From: Rostratula benghalensis
Taxonomy: Eukaryota; Chordata; Aves; Charadriiformes; Rostratulidae
Direction of reading: 5' to 3'
Length of the DNA stretch: 64,000 nt
Assembly (NCBI GenBank): GCA_013399305.1
Contig: VXAI01000039.1
Location: 4,070,501 to 4,134,500 of the forward strand
Shown: positions 12,561-25,424 of the stretch, piece after piece
How positions within the stretch are numbered: the stretch's first letter is position 1
Layout: each line of letters starts with the position of its first letter
Translations under genes and position numbers: made by a program
The notes under the pieces: generated by a model
What the model saw: only the letters and a program-made list of their open reading frames with translations
Told to the model about the DNA's origin: nothing
The model's database searches: none

Positions 12561-13239
12561 ATAGTTAGGCTCTGTCTTTCAAACTGTGGCACATCAGGGC
12601 TGGCTCTGTTATAGTGCATCCAGCACTGCCTATCCCATCTGTCCCATTAAACTGCTACAGCACTCCCTGTCAAACTGTTGGTTGGTGCCAACCAAGCATG
12701 TTCCCAGGCAACTCCCAGGGATGGTTTAAGGATGAGTATGTCCCAATGATGATTTCCTTCCAGCATTTTGTATGTTGTCAAAACATTTGGCATCTAGGAA
12801 AGTTTTCATTACATTCATTCAGAAGTTATTGCATGCTCATTAGTTTGAGTGCTTGGGAATATATTTTTGGCATTTTGTTTAGCAGTGTGGATGTCACCTA
12901 CAGGAACTAATTAGAGTTGGAGAAGTGCAGAGTTTTGAATTTGGAGAAGACTAGGACATTTCTTTGGGTCGAGAAGTTACACCTGGCAGAGATTTTCATT
13001 AAGTGCCTTCACTCCAGTTCCCACTGGTGGAATACTCACATTAGGAAAGACATCTGAAATAAATGAAGAGATTATCAGAAATACCTAAAGTAATAGGACT
13101 GGTTATCTGAAGAAGTTTTAAAAGACGTCAGAGAGAGCAAGAACAGTTTAAGAAAAATCAGTCTGCAGTAGATTTTCTAAAATCTAATGAAGATGAATTT
13201 TTTTCACATATTAATACATGAAAACACAAAATGTGGAAT
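12561..13239. other. unique sequence, nothing recognised
   Basis: A 98-codon frame (12614-12910, plus) has no recognisable motif. The stretch becomes purine-rich toward 13240 and may include the unrecognisable 5' part of the ancient CR1 relic that follows. Confidence 0.35.
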
Positions 13240-13720
13240 TGGTGTATAATGACAATTTATTTGTAACTCAAAAAGTCAAGTATATTTTAGTACAGTTTTG
13301 ACAAGGAAGTCTGGTGAATAAGTTGCAGAAGGTTTTCTCCATAAAGCAAAGTTGCTGTGAGGTAGGCAGGAATGTGGACAGAGGTAGCATTACTAAGGAA
13401 ACTTTACACTGGAAAAGGAAGTCTAAAATTGTCTTTTTGAAAGATCAGTATTAGGTTTAGTGCTGTTTTAATAGACAAATAATGACTGACATAAGGAATG
13501 GAAAAGTCCAGGTGAAATTAACTCAATGATGCAAAGGTAAGATAAAAGTGATGAGGAAACAGTGAAAGGGCTGGATGTGCTTGAGGACTGGAGTTACAGA
13601 AATAAATCTGAATAGCATAAAATGAAAGGCACTTAGAAGAAAAATTTAGTACAGCAGCAGATCAAAGGAGGACCCATTGTTTTGCTTCCAGCACTGGCTG
13701 ACAGCGAATGCCCTGTGAAG
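13240..13720 (+). mobile_element. ancient CR1 LINE relic, reverse transcriptase region
   Basis: The best block is 13446-13485 ('gatcagtattaggtttag' and what follows). It aligns with the CR1 stretch that encodes the reverse transcriptase motif SVLGP-LF plus the asparagine-aspartate-rich segment after it. Farther on, 'gggctggatgtgcttgagg' and 'aaatctgaatagcataaaa' keep the order seen in the older amniote CR1 type: dropped-aspartate region, then 'ggact..gagt', then the AAA-rich block. All frames are broken. The left edge is uncertain; 13430-13650 is the well-supported core. This type is older than the bird-specific copies elsewhere in the window. Confidence 0.5.
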
Positions 13721-16700
13721 ACTGAAGATTACATGTACACTGTCTTTTGGAAAGATGCTCATGTGACCTCCAGCAGTTTGTGGGTCAGGGACTCCTGCAG
13801 ACAAGGATGATATCTTTTAATTTCTTATCCTTTCCAGCAATTTATCCAATCAATTTGAACTCATCTGAACTTCGGCAACCATAATGTCCTTTGACAGCAA
13901 TCACCTTTTTTTTCTTTTTTCTACTTAAGGCTGTTACCTGTTAATTTCCTTTGTTGCCACCTCATTCTTATACTATGACATATAGTTAGCAGTTGCTCGT
14001 TAATTCATGCTCTGAACTGAGAGGCTCATAAGCTATTATACAGGAGAAAACTCTGAAGACTGAGCTTCTTTCACGTAATGAAATGAAAGTTGAGGCAATA
14101 TGTGACTGTTGTTTAGAATTACAAGTGGAAGAGCTTCCTCCCAAGAGGGAGAAAAGCTGCTTATAAAAAACAATGCTGGCACCAGAACAAGTTGAAAAAA
14201 TTGACAAGGCATAAATTTAGGGTGGATTGTGAACATTTATAGTTTCAGACCAGCAGATCCTTTTGGCAGTCAGGTCAGAGGACTGTACCCTGCATTCACA
14301 GTGCATTGGACAGTAGGGAACAGCCAATTTTTAAACAGTAAACAACATCTCAGATGACCACTGGTTCCTCATTTGCAGAAGGACAGCACAGCAAAATCTC
14401 ATGTAGTCAACAAAAGAAGAATTGGAATCCAAGTTTGTCTCTCTCTCACGTGTGCATATTGAAGAGTCAGGCTTCAGCTTTTCCTCAGCTGGGTTTGTCC
14501 ACCAGATAGTTAAGTACTCCACAGGAAATGGAGCAGCTGCATTAGGGGCAAGTAATCTGTCAATTTGGATTATTCTCTGTTTTGCTCTGGGTCTCCAATC
14601 CTCCCATTGCTCAACCATGTACCCATTTGTTTGTTTCTCAGCTCCCTCTGAGAGAAGATGTAGGCACTGTTCATTCCTGATGGGCAGTATAGATGCAGTG
14701 GGACTGAAGTTTGCTGAGTGTATGTATTCAGGATACTCTGAAAGGTGGTGGCCTTGAAGAGTTTAAATGTGGATCAGGTCTTGATTCCTAACACAGGTTG
14801 CCAAGAGGGGAAAGGTGTACACCAAACTCCTAGAGTTATGCCAGAGGTATAATGTAATAAAGGGGAGTGAGGAACACAGCTAAGGACTCCCACTGTCTGC
14901 ATGAGGAAAGGAAACTACAGTAGAGGAAAGGAAACTACAGTAGTGTTGCCGGTGTTTTTTTAAGTGACTGGACTGATGATAATCTGAGAAGATTGGACTC
15001 ACACTGAGAAGTTGTAAACACCTCCGCAAGCACAATTACAGGCTGAGATTCAAGCTAGATATTTTGAAGTTCAGGTTTAATTCAGGTGTACATGCTTTAT
15101 GCTATGTCTAAAGCCAGGAATGGAGGATGAGGGAGTTGATAAACAAGATGAGGAAGTTCCCAGAGACCGACGCTTAGAGAATCTGGGCAACTCTGAGGAA
15201 TGAGTGGTAGCTGAGTGCTGATAAGTGGCGAGACTTCAAATCTTACATATAGACACCTCTCACAGATGTAGCTGAGAGATTTTCTTGATGAATTCCTTAA
15301 AATTACCTTGAGTTGGTTGAATAAGTTACAAATGAGGTATGAGTAACCTCTGCCTTCATACTGATGTCAGTGAGGATAACCTTGATAAGGAGTCGCAATC
15401 TGTTTTTTTTATTCTTTCCAAAGAGAATGTGCTTGATGTGCTGAAGTATAAAACTTGCAGAATAGGAAAGTCGTATGAAGGAAATTGTTTTAAAAAGAAT
15501 ATCCTGTGCCAAGATGTGTGAGCTGGCATTGGAGACATTTTTAAGGTCTCTCATCTTTAGCTGCTGATATTTTTTTTTAATAGAAGAAGAGGGAAAATGT
15601 GTAAAAGCCAAAGCTGCTCAACATTGATTACTGGTATTTGATGCTAAATATGGTTGTTCCTGCCAAAAACGTTAAGCTGGCAAAGAGAAGCTTAGATATC
15701 TCATTATACTCTTGCCAAGAAAGACATGGTTTTGAAAGCTTTACAAGGGTGGACCTAGAGACTCTTGCTGCCAAGCTGTTCTGGTATACACTACAGAATG
15801 AGCAGAATCAATGTTTCTTTGAAGAAATGGTGCTTCAGGCTTCTCTGGATGTGCACTGAATAGATTTTAACAGTGACGTGTATTTACGTAACGACTCCGA
15901 GGATCTTTGTTTTGCTTTGTGGCACAGGCTGTACTATATTTTAAACAAACCAATAGAATTCAGAATATGTGTTTGTCTCTAAAAGCCTATGTAACAAAAT
16001 TGTGAAGTAATGCTGTTAAAGCATGAAGTGAAAAATTAACCTGAAATCCCACAGTACTCTACAAGAGGATACACCAACATTTCTAGAGGAATAAACTGGT
16101 TATTTCAGAATGAATAATCCTCTCTGGCCTAAGAACATGTTTAGTGAGAGGCATAAAGTTATATGTAGGCAAAAAGTATACCCAGTGCATATGTCTCATT
16201 TTGTTGGTGATTCATAACCAAGTCAGAATAACATGGAAATAGACTTGTGAATTCTTCAGATTGCTGACATTTAGCAAATTAATGTGAATTTTACGTTTCT
16301 TCCATGGGAGACTATGAATCATTCAAGACTGAGACAGGAAAAATGGTTCTGAGAGCATTTACTCAGGCAACCAAACAGGAATGAGTTTACCATTTCTGGA
16401 GTCAGGAAAAAACGAACAAAACCCCCACAAAATAAGCCCAGAAGGAAACACAGTGCTTATTGAGATAAAAATGCTTTCTATACAGATTTGCTGAAGTAGC
16501 TCCTACAACACATTTTTAAAGAGAAGTTAGATTTGGCACTGGTCAAGGAATTTGAAGGCAGAAAGTAACTATCCTCTATACTTAGACTAAAAAAGTATCC
16601 TTCTTAGTTCAGAAGGGTCACAGATACCAAGAGAAAATGAACTTTTTAAATTTTTTTTTATTATTTTTACTTTATTAATCTTGACATCCTGCATGACAGA

Positions 16701-16810
16701 AAAACATCTTTGGAAATTTCTATATTGAGCCGACTCAGCATACTGCTTACAGAAACATCTAGTCTTGACTAAAAGCACTCTTATAGCAGAAAACTTAGCA
16801 CAAACTTAAG
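13721..16810. other. unique sequence with a short tandem duplication
   Basis: Several frames of 90-111 codons overlap on opposite strands around 14331-14757 and 15303-15611. None shows a domain or a splice context that I would trust. A perfect 20-base tandem duplication lies at 14903-14942. No recent interspersed repeat was seen. Confidence 0.4.
14903..14942. repeat. perfect two-copy 20-base tandem duplication
   Basis: 'gaggaaaggaaactacagta' occurs twice head to tail without a mismatch, so the duplication should be recent relative to its surroundings. Confidence 0.95.
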
Positions 16811-17003
16811 GCTGGTGAAACACTGGACCAGGTTGCCCAGAGAAGTAGTAATTGCCCTGTACCTGGAAATATTCCAGGTCAGGTTTGAGGGGGCTCTGAG
16901 CAACATAATCTAGTTGAAGATGTCCCTGCTCATTGCAGGGTGGTTGGACCAGGTTATCTTTAAAGGTGCCTTCCAACCCAAACTGCTCTATGATACTATG
17001 ACA
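16811..17003 (+). mobile_element. CR1 retroposon, 3' portion
   Basis: Order of CR1 blocks on the plus strand: 'gaaacactggaccaggttgc' and 'ccagagaagtag', then 'ggaaatattccaggtcagg', 'ctgagcaac', 'ggttggaccaggttatc', 'ccttccaacccaaac', and an end in 'ctatgatactatgaca'. It is 5'-truncated to about 190 bases and its reading frames are decayed, as usual for CR1. The 88-codon minus-strand frame across it is only an antisense shadow. Confidence 0.92.
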
Positions 17004-18788
17004 TGCCTGCTGACTGTAATGTCTAAACATGTAAGGGAGGATAATGTGAATGTGATTCTTAAGGCAATACATTTTTCTGTGCAGCTTTGATCTTGGAGTT
17101 CTTAAGATGACAAACTACAGGAAAGTTAGATGAGTCCTACCTGCCCTTTCCACTTTGCATTTCCTTTAATAGCACAGATTTGAAATCCCAGAATTGGGAT
17201 GTTACAACTTCTGCTAGGAACAAATAACTCTCAATAGGAAGCATCTCAAAGCCAAAAGCCCTTAAAACACATTAGTTCATTTGTTTGCAAATGCCATCTC
17301 AGCCCTTATTAAGAGGCCTGCTGTAAATCCTTCTCTGCAATATTATGAAGGAAACTGTACCTTTTAGAAATGAGAACACCAGCTCAAAAACAGGAGTCAT
17401 GTTTTCCCTGCAAATTTATTTGGGGACAATAAAACCAGCAACTCTTTGTAGCCATACTGCACATGCAACCATTACCAAAAGCAGCAAATTTGAGTCTAAC
17501 ATTGTGTACTCACTTTGGGGCAGACAAAGCTGAGATCCTTTGTCAGTTTTAATGTCTGCCAGCTAGTCTACTAACCAGCCAACTGCACATCTCTAAGCAT
17601 TCTAATTCATGTACTGTAATTAGGCTTGAATACAAAATATTGATTTAGTAGTAATTACATTTATGTGAGCATTAAGATAATGTTTCAGGAAATCTTACTA
17701 GATTTAGCATGAGGTTCCAGATAATGAAATGTTCTCTCTATTGCTGTGTAGAACAGCTTTTAAATAAAACTTAGTCTGTACTCTTAACTAATATAAATTT
17801 ATTTGATCCTGTCCTCTGACTTCTTTCGCTTGAGACACTCTACCAAAATTGAAATATATTCCAGCAGTCGATTGTAGCTAATCAGAAATACCAGCTTTTT
17901 TAATGTGTTTTGAGATCATGCAAGTAAAGGATGTGTGAGACCTATAAGAAATAAGGCAGCATTTAAAGAGTGCTGATTTATAGCCATAGCGCTCATTACT
18001 TGTAGAACTAGATATACTGCTGATAATCTCTCTGTTAAGCAAATTTGTAACTACTCTGTTAGCTTTAAATATTACACACTTAATCAACATATGCACACTG
18101 CAAGAGCATGACATCCTGTGATTCCTGGCTAATGACTTATTTTCCTGTTTCACTGTTCTTACAGCATTTTTAGACTTTCACATTTCAAGACATGCATAAA
18201 TACATGGTTTATATGTTTACATTTATACACACTAAAAGGCAGACTTTAGTTTATTGTAGCTACGAGTAAAAGCAAGTAACGTGGCCTAGACATGGAGACA
18301 TACATAGTCAGCTTGCTTTTCTTCTAAATGGCTGGTTGATAAACTTTATTTCAGAGATGTATTACTGTAAAAAGGGGAACATGTTAGAAAATAGCAGATG
18401 TCCAGAGCAATGGTTTATTAAGGATCATCATGGCAATCAAATAACTCAGAACTGAAATAACAATTATGCAGTTAAATCAGACCTTCAACAGGAATTACCA
18501 GCCCAGGTGGTCTGCGTGTAATTTTACCATGAAACACAGTTCACATCAGGGTAAATACTCTGAGAAATAAAATCATACTTGATCTTTAATATGAAACAAG
18601 GTTTCTGAACTTTTGCACTCATTTCAGACCAGCAGTACTATTGTGGGTGAGATAAAAGAAGTGCTCCTTGCTGAGGTGAGTACACCCTTCACATTACCTC
18701 TGCCAGAAGAACCTCAAGTAGATGCTGTGTCTTTTGCAGCTATTTAGCAGATCACCTGCTCTCTGTTGCACTGAAGAGGAATTTAGGA
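17004..18788. other. AT-rich unique sequence, nothing recognised
   Basis: No repeats, no convincing frames and no compact regulatory site that I can support. Confidence 0.4.
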
Positions 18789-18882
18789 GGATATATATAT
18801 GTATATACACAGAGAAATATATACATATATATGGCTATATTTCTATATATGCATGTATATATGAGTGTATAGATATATATAC
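18789..18882. repeat. AT-rich microsatellite region (TA)n/(TATATG)n
   Basis: Interrupted runs of alternating T and A with scattered 'gtatatac', 'acatatat' and 'gcatgtatat' units. The 107-codon frame over this part is an artefact of the low-complexity sequence. Confidence 0.9.
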
Positions 18883-20969
18883 AAGAATAAATAAATTAAA
18901 CATGGTTTACATAAACTCTGCTTGCATTCAAGGCAAGAAAGAAGATCTGAAGACCTGGCTATGCTATATCTGCTTACTTGTAGGGTTGGGCAATCCCAGG
19001 GACAGAGGAATTTTTTCGGCTCCACCTAAGCTTTGTAAAATGTAGAGATTGAGGATTCTCCTGCTCACTCACACAGGAGAATAGCTAGAGGTGAACAGCT
19101 GACAATGAAAATGCATACCTGACTCTATTCTGTCACAAGTTAGGAAAGCTGGAGAGATGAAGCAAATGTGCAGCTATACATAACTCAGCTCACCTGGGCA
19201 ACACTCCCTTCCTGCAGGAGTCTAGCAAGATTTATAGGAGGCTTCTATAATATTTATGCTTTCCAAGGAAGGATCAAACTGAGGAACTACAAACCTCTGA
19301 CTGGTGCCAAAGCTCTCCTACTTGCACAATAATAGAGAAACTGCCATGTCTAAGCACAACTGTCCACCAGTGTGTCTTCCGTGTTGGACGGTGGTCAGCT
19401 TTAGGTCTTTCAGAGGAGGAAAAAGATTCCTATAGTTGGCAGACTTAAGCCCACTCCCAATAACAAGTTTCATTTTGATGGCTGTCTATTAGCATAATGT
19501 TGAAGATTTAAAGCTTCGGGTGAAATATTACTTTAGAATAAGAAGTATAGCTACATACAATATCTCTGGATTGCCTTGGAATATAGAAGATAATTTTTAC
19601 TGAAATAAATATTAAATGTGCTAAGCATATTTCCAGATGGAACAGCACTTAGTTACAAAATAAATAACTCTTTGGAGATTCGTGATGAGTGTATGTTCAA
19701 AACCAGTAATGGGAGTAATTTACTGGAAGAGATGACTTCATTGCAATAGGGAATAGTACTTTAGAGAAGCTTACACATTCAAAAAGGTTTAAATAGCCTT
19801 AGTGAAGAGCACATTTATCGCTCCACATTATGCCTCAGTGCCTCAGTGTGAACCTTTGCCTTGTGATGAATATCATCTTAGATGCTCCTGAACAGCAGTA
19901 ACAAAGAAGGTAGATTAAGCTTTCCAAAATTCAGTTTAACAAACCCTGAAGAGCCCACTTCCATGCATTTTTCTGTGTGCCAGATAATGCTGTCACTGTC
20001 CTCCTTTTGCCTTGATAGTCATGCTGCACGATAAACTGCCATTTTGATTTCTTCCTGTTTAGACAAAATTAACTCTTCTACAGAAAAAGCCTTGACTACA
20101 ATACCCCTTGCAATGTGCTGGCTTTGTTTTGTAAAGGACAGTGCTTAAAGGGTTCTTAACTAGTCTTCTTATTGTTAACCCTAAAACACCAATGATGAAG
20201 TCTACTTTGGGATTATGCTCAGTGGGTGTGCATGAGAGCACCCCAGGTGGGTGACAAAACGGGAAAGGAGGGTGTAGAGCCCAGGGAGACAGCTTTCTAG
20301 AGAAGCAATAGGGCAGGTGCTACTCATCTGCAAACAGGAGGACCTCCAGGTCTTCTCAGCTGATTTTGTGTGTGTTCATGTATGGCCATGTTTATGGGAC
20401 AGAATTAGTTGTTTTCTGAGGAAGAAAAGGAGGGAGCACCGGGGATAGCCCATCATCTTGGCTGCTTGTTCTCTGAACTAAGCATCATGAGCTGAATTGC
20501 TCACTCACTGCCATTACAGCCTCTTTCTGCTCTGTTTAATTTACATGTACTTTCTCTGAACAGGCTGCTCAGAAAATGAGTGAGGAAGACAGGAGGATAA
20601 ATATATTTTAAGATTGTATCATCAATTGAGCGTGGCCGAAGAAAACGCTCATAAAATGTAATTTACACCATAACCCACTTTTCAAACAAATCTCAAAACA
20701 TAGAGAGGCAAGACATAATACTGTTATAGCAATATAACTTAAGAGCAGGTAAAATAATGCGGGAGAGAAAAGCAAGGTAGGTGATAAAATCCCTAGCAGG
20801 GGCTTTTCTGACACTTTTCTAGCAAGGAAGAACAAACAAAATGTCCTTCCCAGGGTGTATTTGGCTGCCACAAATACAGAGGCAGACATCAGTTAAAATC
20901 AGGTTTTGGACCCCAGGCATCCAATAGGTGTAATCCTCTCATGCTGAACAGTAGTGTATCTGGAGTTGG
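18883..20969. other. unique sequence, nothing recognised
   Basis: No recognisable repeat or gene. Short frames such as the 93-codon minus-strand one at 20608-20889 lack motifs. Confidence 0.4.
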
Positions 20970-21640
20970 TCAAGACCTCCCTGTGCTATTAAAAAGGGAG
21001 GGGGCTGTTCTTGTCCTTGTCCCACAGCCGTCAGCGAGTGTAGCAGTTGGGTGGGAGCTGACTCTGCTGAGTGGTTGGCTTTGGTGCACCCCTTGAACTG
21101 TTGCAAGCAGCCCAGCCTGTGATGAGAAAAGGGACCAACTCTTCTTTCTAGTCAACTGGGTCCATCCGATGTGGTTCTCCTCTGTGTGTTAGAAGACACA
21201 AAACCAGTTGGCTGCCACTTGCTTTTATGTTAAACTGTAGTGCAGGAGAGCACTAAAGCTGTTAACATCTTACAGCACCCCAAAGAGGTGCTGCTGCTCC
21301 CTCACAGCATCTGCACAAGGAAGTGCCTGACTTCCTCCAAGCACACCTGGATGTCTCTGACTCCAGGGAAAATGGTCTTCACAGCCATCTCTCCTCTATG
21401 GCCATGGCCTCTGAGTGAGGAGAAGTGTTTCCCTGCTGGGCCTTGAGCTGGAAGCAAGTGCAGATGATGCGTGACTTTCCCTGTGTTCATGGCAGGCACT
21501 CTCTGTCCCGCAGTGAAAGTGCTGTGAGAAGGATGAGTGTTCACCTGGTGGCCCTAGTGGCTCCCACTGAAGGAGGGCAACACTGCCTGGGAGAAGCTGA
21601 GCCCTTGCAACATCCCTAACAGCAGCCTCAGTACAGCAGG
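20970..21640. other. GC-raised patch of unknown nature
   Basis: Composition changes sharply from the AT-rich flanks: CAG/CTG-rich words, 'ggtgctgctgctccctc', and several overlapping frames of 60-80 codons on both strands. No CR1 block, LTR terminus or known protein motif can be seen. Candidates are a decayed retroviral or other repeat fragment, a regulatory element, or noncoding exons. Confidence 0.3.
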
Positions 21641-24600
21641 ATGAAGAACCATAAAATTTACTTTGCTCCAGTTGAATTCCTTAAATGCACTTCAAGATGG
21701 GCTTGCTAATACCTGTCTCGACATCGCTCCCTTTTCTGTATGTTACCAGACGCATTCCCTAGTACCAGGGAGCACCAAAGCTGCCCAAAACAACAAGTCT
21801 CCTTGTTTTTTTCTTAGCTTAACCTGAGGATTGCTATTCTCAATCCACTTAGGCATGCACATCCACCAGCATTCTTCCTCACACTCTCAGGTATTATTGC
21901 CTAGGGAGTCCCATCCTTGCACTGACAGGCTGCAGAGACATGAAGAGAGCCAGAGGCAGCTGTTTGGGAAGAATGAGCCTGAGGCTCCACTTACAGAAAG
22001 ATTATGCACCAGCAAATTTTGTCAGAGTGTGATTTTTTTTTTCTTTGTCTAAGAAAATTAATGCAATCCTTCAAGTGGACATAGCTATATCAGTATGAAG
22101 GTGCTTATGTTGGTATGGTTTACTCCTGGTTGTAATTAAGGTAGCAGAGTTTACGTTCCTTAATTAGGAGGACACTGTCTTCAACTGTCCAGCCAGCTAT
22201 AAGAAAGCACACACATTTCTATCCCAGCTTCTTGTAACTAGCCCATAAGATTTTCAACATCTTTTTGATGCTGATTAGGAAAAAGAGACAATAAGGAAGG
22301 ACGGTTTCTCATTATTTTCATAAGCAGGCTAGGCTTCCAGAAGCATGCCACAAACAAATAGTAAATTGCACAGTAAAATGTAAATAGTGGCTCAGAGTAC
22401 TTGCTGCTTGGTAAAACCAGGAGGGCAGCTTGGACTGTGGGATAGAGAAAGACAGAAGGTGCTGCAAAAGGCTTCCAGCCCTCCAGGTACAAGGTGGCTG
22501 GAGAAGGAGCCAGCCAGACTGATAAACAGAGCAGTGGGGTGAAATGCAATGGAAGACACAGGTAAGTTGACCTACATAGATTACTTTTCTTTGATAGCAA
22601 CAGTCACTTACCTATGGTGAAATTCAAAGCCTCCATGTTTGCAAAACCAATGACCCGAAACCTACTTCAGAGCTGTAATGAGCAGAAGGGAACCAGGCAT
22701 TTGCCCTCTGCTGTGCTAACAGCTCTTCACACCCAGGCAGTTCTCAACATCAATTTTGATGAGCAAGTACCCACTTTTCAGAGTCAGCAAAGGTAAAGGT
22801 AGGAGTGTAGTTGGGGCAGCTTGGGTTTACGAACCAGAAGAACTGACAGTGTGTGATTTTTGCCTTTTTGTGCTTGACATTTTTGAGACTCATTTTTCTT
22901 CTTACACGTTTAACTTGTTAGCTTGAAACACAAGATGTCACTATGACAGAAAACACATACAGGAAAGTGTTCATTATGATAGTATTGAAACAATATTGGG
23001 AACAATAGTGTTATGCATTCAGTGTGACAAGAGTACTTTTTCTCATACAATAAAAGCCAGAGGAAAATATAATTTTAAGTGGATGTTATTACAGTTTATT
23101 TCTTATACCATACAAAAACCCTAATTCTTCCAGCACATACTATGCATGAAACAAATTAAAAGTGTTGGTGTCTCTGACTAATGCTTAATCAAATTATACA
23201 CAATGATCTGACAAGAATCAGAGCAGCAGTGACAGCCAGAGACACCTCCCAACCCTATTCAGTGCAAGGAGGACACAGGGTTACTCTTGAAATTGCAGAG
23301 GAGGATGGTTGCACCCTTATTGCTGGTGGGACACCCTGATGTGACTCTCTGCTCAAAACCTCTGTGTGTGAGCAGCTCGTGAACTTGAAGCGGGGCTGTC
23401 TGGTCCCTTGGGAATTGTTTAAAAAGTTTCCAGTTACACATCTCTCGTTGCACACTGCTTTGTAAAGGAAGATTTTTTTCCCTGTATAGGGTACATTATT
23501 ACAGAAACTTCTGCCAAGTGGAATTTATACAGCAGGCTACCAGGACATTTAATCTTTTGTGAAGCTAAGATAAAAGCAATAAAAAGGCAACAACATATAT
23601 TATTTAGCACAATTATGTGTGATCTCGTTTGTCAACATGTTCTTTAAAATGTAGAGTCTACAGTCTTGTTTAAAGCCAAAGAATATTTTCTTCTGACCTC
23701 CAGGCAGATAATAGCAAATTAGATACTTCCAGCTCGCCTAGAAGAAGGAAATGCTTAAACAGTTCCAGATTACAGAGCTTTAGACAATGATCTAAATTAC
23801 CAAGCCATTAAGAGCAGATGAGGTATATGTTATTAAATACCAGCACATAAACTGGATTGATAGCTTTTTTCTAGAACATAAAGATTTTCCAGGACAGGTG
23901 TGGTTGTTTTTTTTTCAGGAGGTAGGACATTTTGTCTCTCGTATTACAAATGTTGTGTGAAATGGAAAGGGGAAAAACACTCCTTCCTCCCTCCTCTCCC
24001 AGTTCTCTGAGGAGGAGACTCATCGTGGCACACACAAGAAAAACAGCCACCCACACACTGGATCCCTTTAAGCAGAAAGCACCTGACAGGAATTTAAAAG
24101 TAGGTTTTCAATGGTGAAGTTGGCAGAAATCTACATTAAAAGCAGTTCTTCAAGGGAGGGTATTATGTGATATGAATTAGATGAATGTATCAAGTTCCTC
24201 CTTCTTTTTAACTGTGGGGTCTAAAATTAAATTATTGTTATCAGGATCAAATATTTTGCTCATGCTTGAAGACAAGGAATAACAACAAGGGAAATACAGG
24301 GGAACACAATATATTTTCATTAAAGAAAGTTTTTCCTGTCATTCAAAATCTTGAACATCTATTATTAGAAATCTGGGTGCTGGCTGCTTGAGCCTTCAAA
24401 ATCCTCAGTATACACAGAACCAGCAGTATACTTAAAGCATTTAAAAATAAAACATGACAAACAAAAGAGTAAGACAATATGGACATAACAAGTAATTTAT
24501 TTTATTTTAAGATAATTTTTATAAGAGAATATCAAGCTTTTGCATCTCTTCTTTTAGTAAGAAGCCCTGGTAACATCCTGGTAAGAGTTACACTCATTTT

Positions 24601-24966
24601 TCCAAGAGCTTTCAGAGTCCTCATATGGGCATCTTTAGAGCACTGTATTTTTTATTCTTAAAACCATATGTGTACATGAAATAAATTTTGTTTCTGAGTC
24701 AGTTTGTTCTTCTGTAATGAAGGTGGAAGAAAAAAAATTGCTTCCATTTAAGACCTTAAATTTTTCATTGCCTTTGCATGTTTCATTCAACCTGAATTTA
24801 AGTAGCTTTCTTGGATTTAATTTTTCTCCCTTTTCATTTTTAAACTGAGACCAAACAATAGCCCTATATTTAGTTTGTTTTCTCTGCAGTGCAAATACAT
24901 TTTTAAATAGCTTACTGATTTACAGACTATTGTTAACTAAATTTGGTAGATACTTTCACACTGCCT
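21641..24966. other. unique sequence with one consensus splice donor
   Basis: A perfect donor word, 'cag' followed by 'gtaagt', lies at 22559-22567 at the end of a GC-raised stretch (22380-22561). No acceptor pairs with it convincingly. A 120-codon minus-strand frame at 22238-22600 overlaps it and has no recognisable domain. The remainder, to 24966, is AT-rich and featureless to my eye. Confidence 0.35.
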
Positions 24967-25398
24967 TTACTGCTGGACTTGATCTGGATCTTCCATAAAC
25001 CAGTCATGTAAGTCCTTCTTTTGGAATGATATTCCTCTGATTCCTCCTCTACCAGTTGTGAAAGTTTTCTTCAACAGCACCAGCTCAGCAAAGATTTCTT
25101 GTGAAGACAAGGACAAATGAGATACCTCTTCCCTACCATTTTGTGTATAAGTAACACCAGCCCATAAATACAGTAAACTGTGTGTCCAATCCTTAGCTAT
25201 GCCTTTTGGTGTCACCGCTGTACTGACACCTCTGGCTCTACTTGCAGCATGGACCCTGATGCCTTTGCAGATGAGAAAAATACCCAGAGATGTTAAACAG
25301 AAAGGTTTTTGTGGTTTGACTATCTGGAAATCCTGGCAGAAGTAATGACTCTTTAGCTTCTCACCTGCACATGAAAGATAAGAATATATGTGTACTGT
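24967..25398 (-). other. 143-codon open stretch with exon-like start, unassigned
   Basis: Read on the minus strand, no stop occurs from just after a TGA at 25399-25401 down to the TAA at 24967-24969. This is the longest stop-free run I traced in the window. There is no ATG near its beginning. Instead, a good splice acceptor ('tttcatgtgcag', preceded by pyrimidines) ends at 25365, so an exon of 24967-25364 would enter the frame and end in the stop. The predicted peptide is mixed in composition and includes 'LHDWFMEDPDQVQQ' at its end. I do not recognise a family. The flanking plus-strand sequence is a CR1 copy starting about 25 bases away. About one such run is expected by chance here, so a real gene is unproven; a decayed element or pseudogene is also possible. 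Confidence 0.2.
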
Positions 25399-25424
25399 TC
25401 AAAGCCTTATCCTGGACCACTCTA

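Noticed and set aside
18722..19045. 107-codon plus-strand frame
   Set aside because: Much of it translates the AT microsatellite (alternating Tyr and Ile).
24967..25398. Resemblance of the minus-strand peptide (GIRVHAASRARGVSTAV) to the RAHSTRG-type motif of DIRS tyrosine recombinases
   Set aside because: Only a few residues line up, the catalytic spacing is not kept and the downstream TF-x-x-x-Y part is missing, so I do not assign the family.
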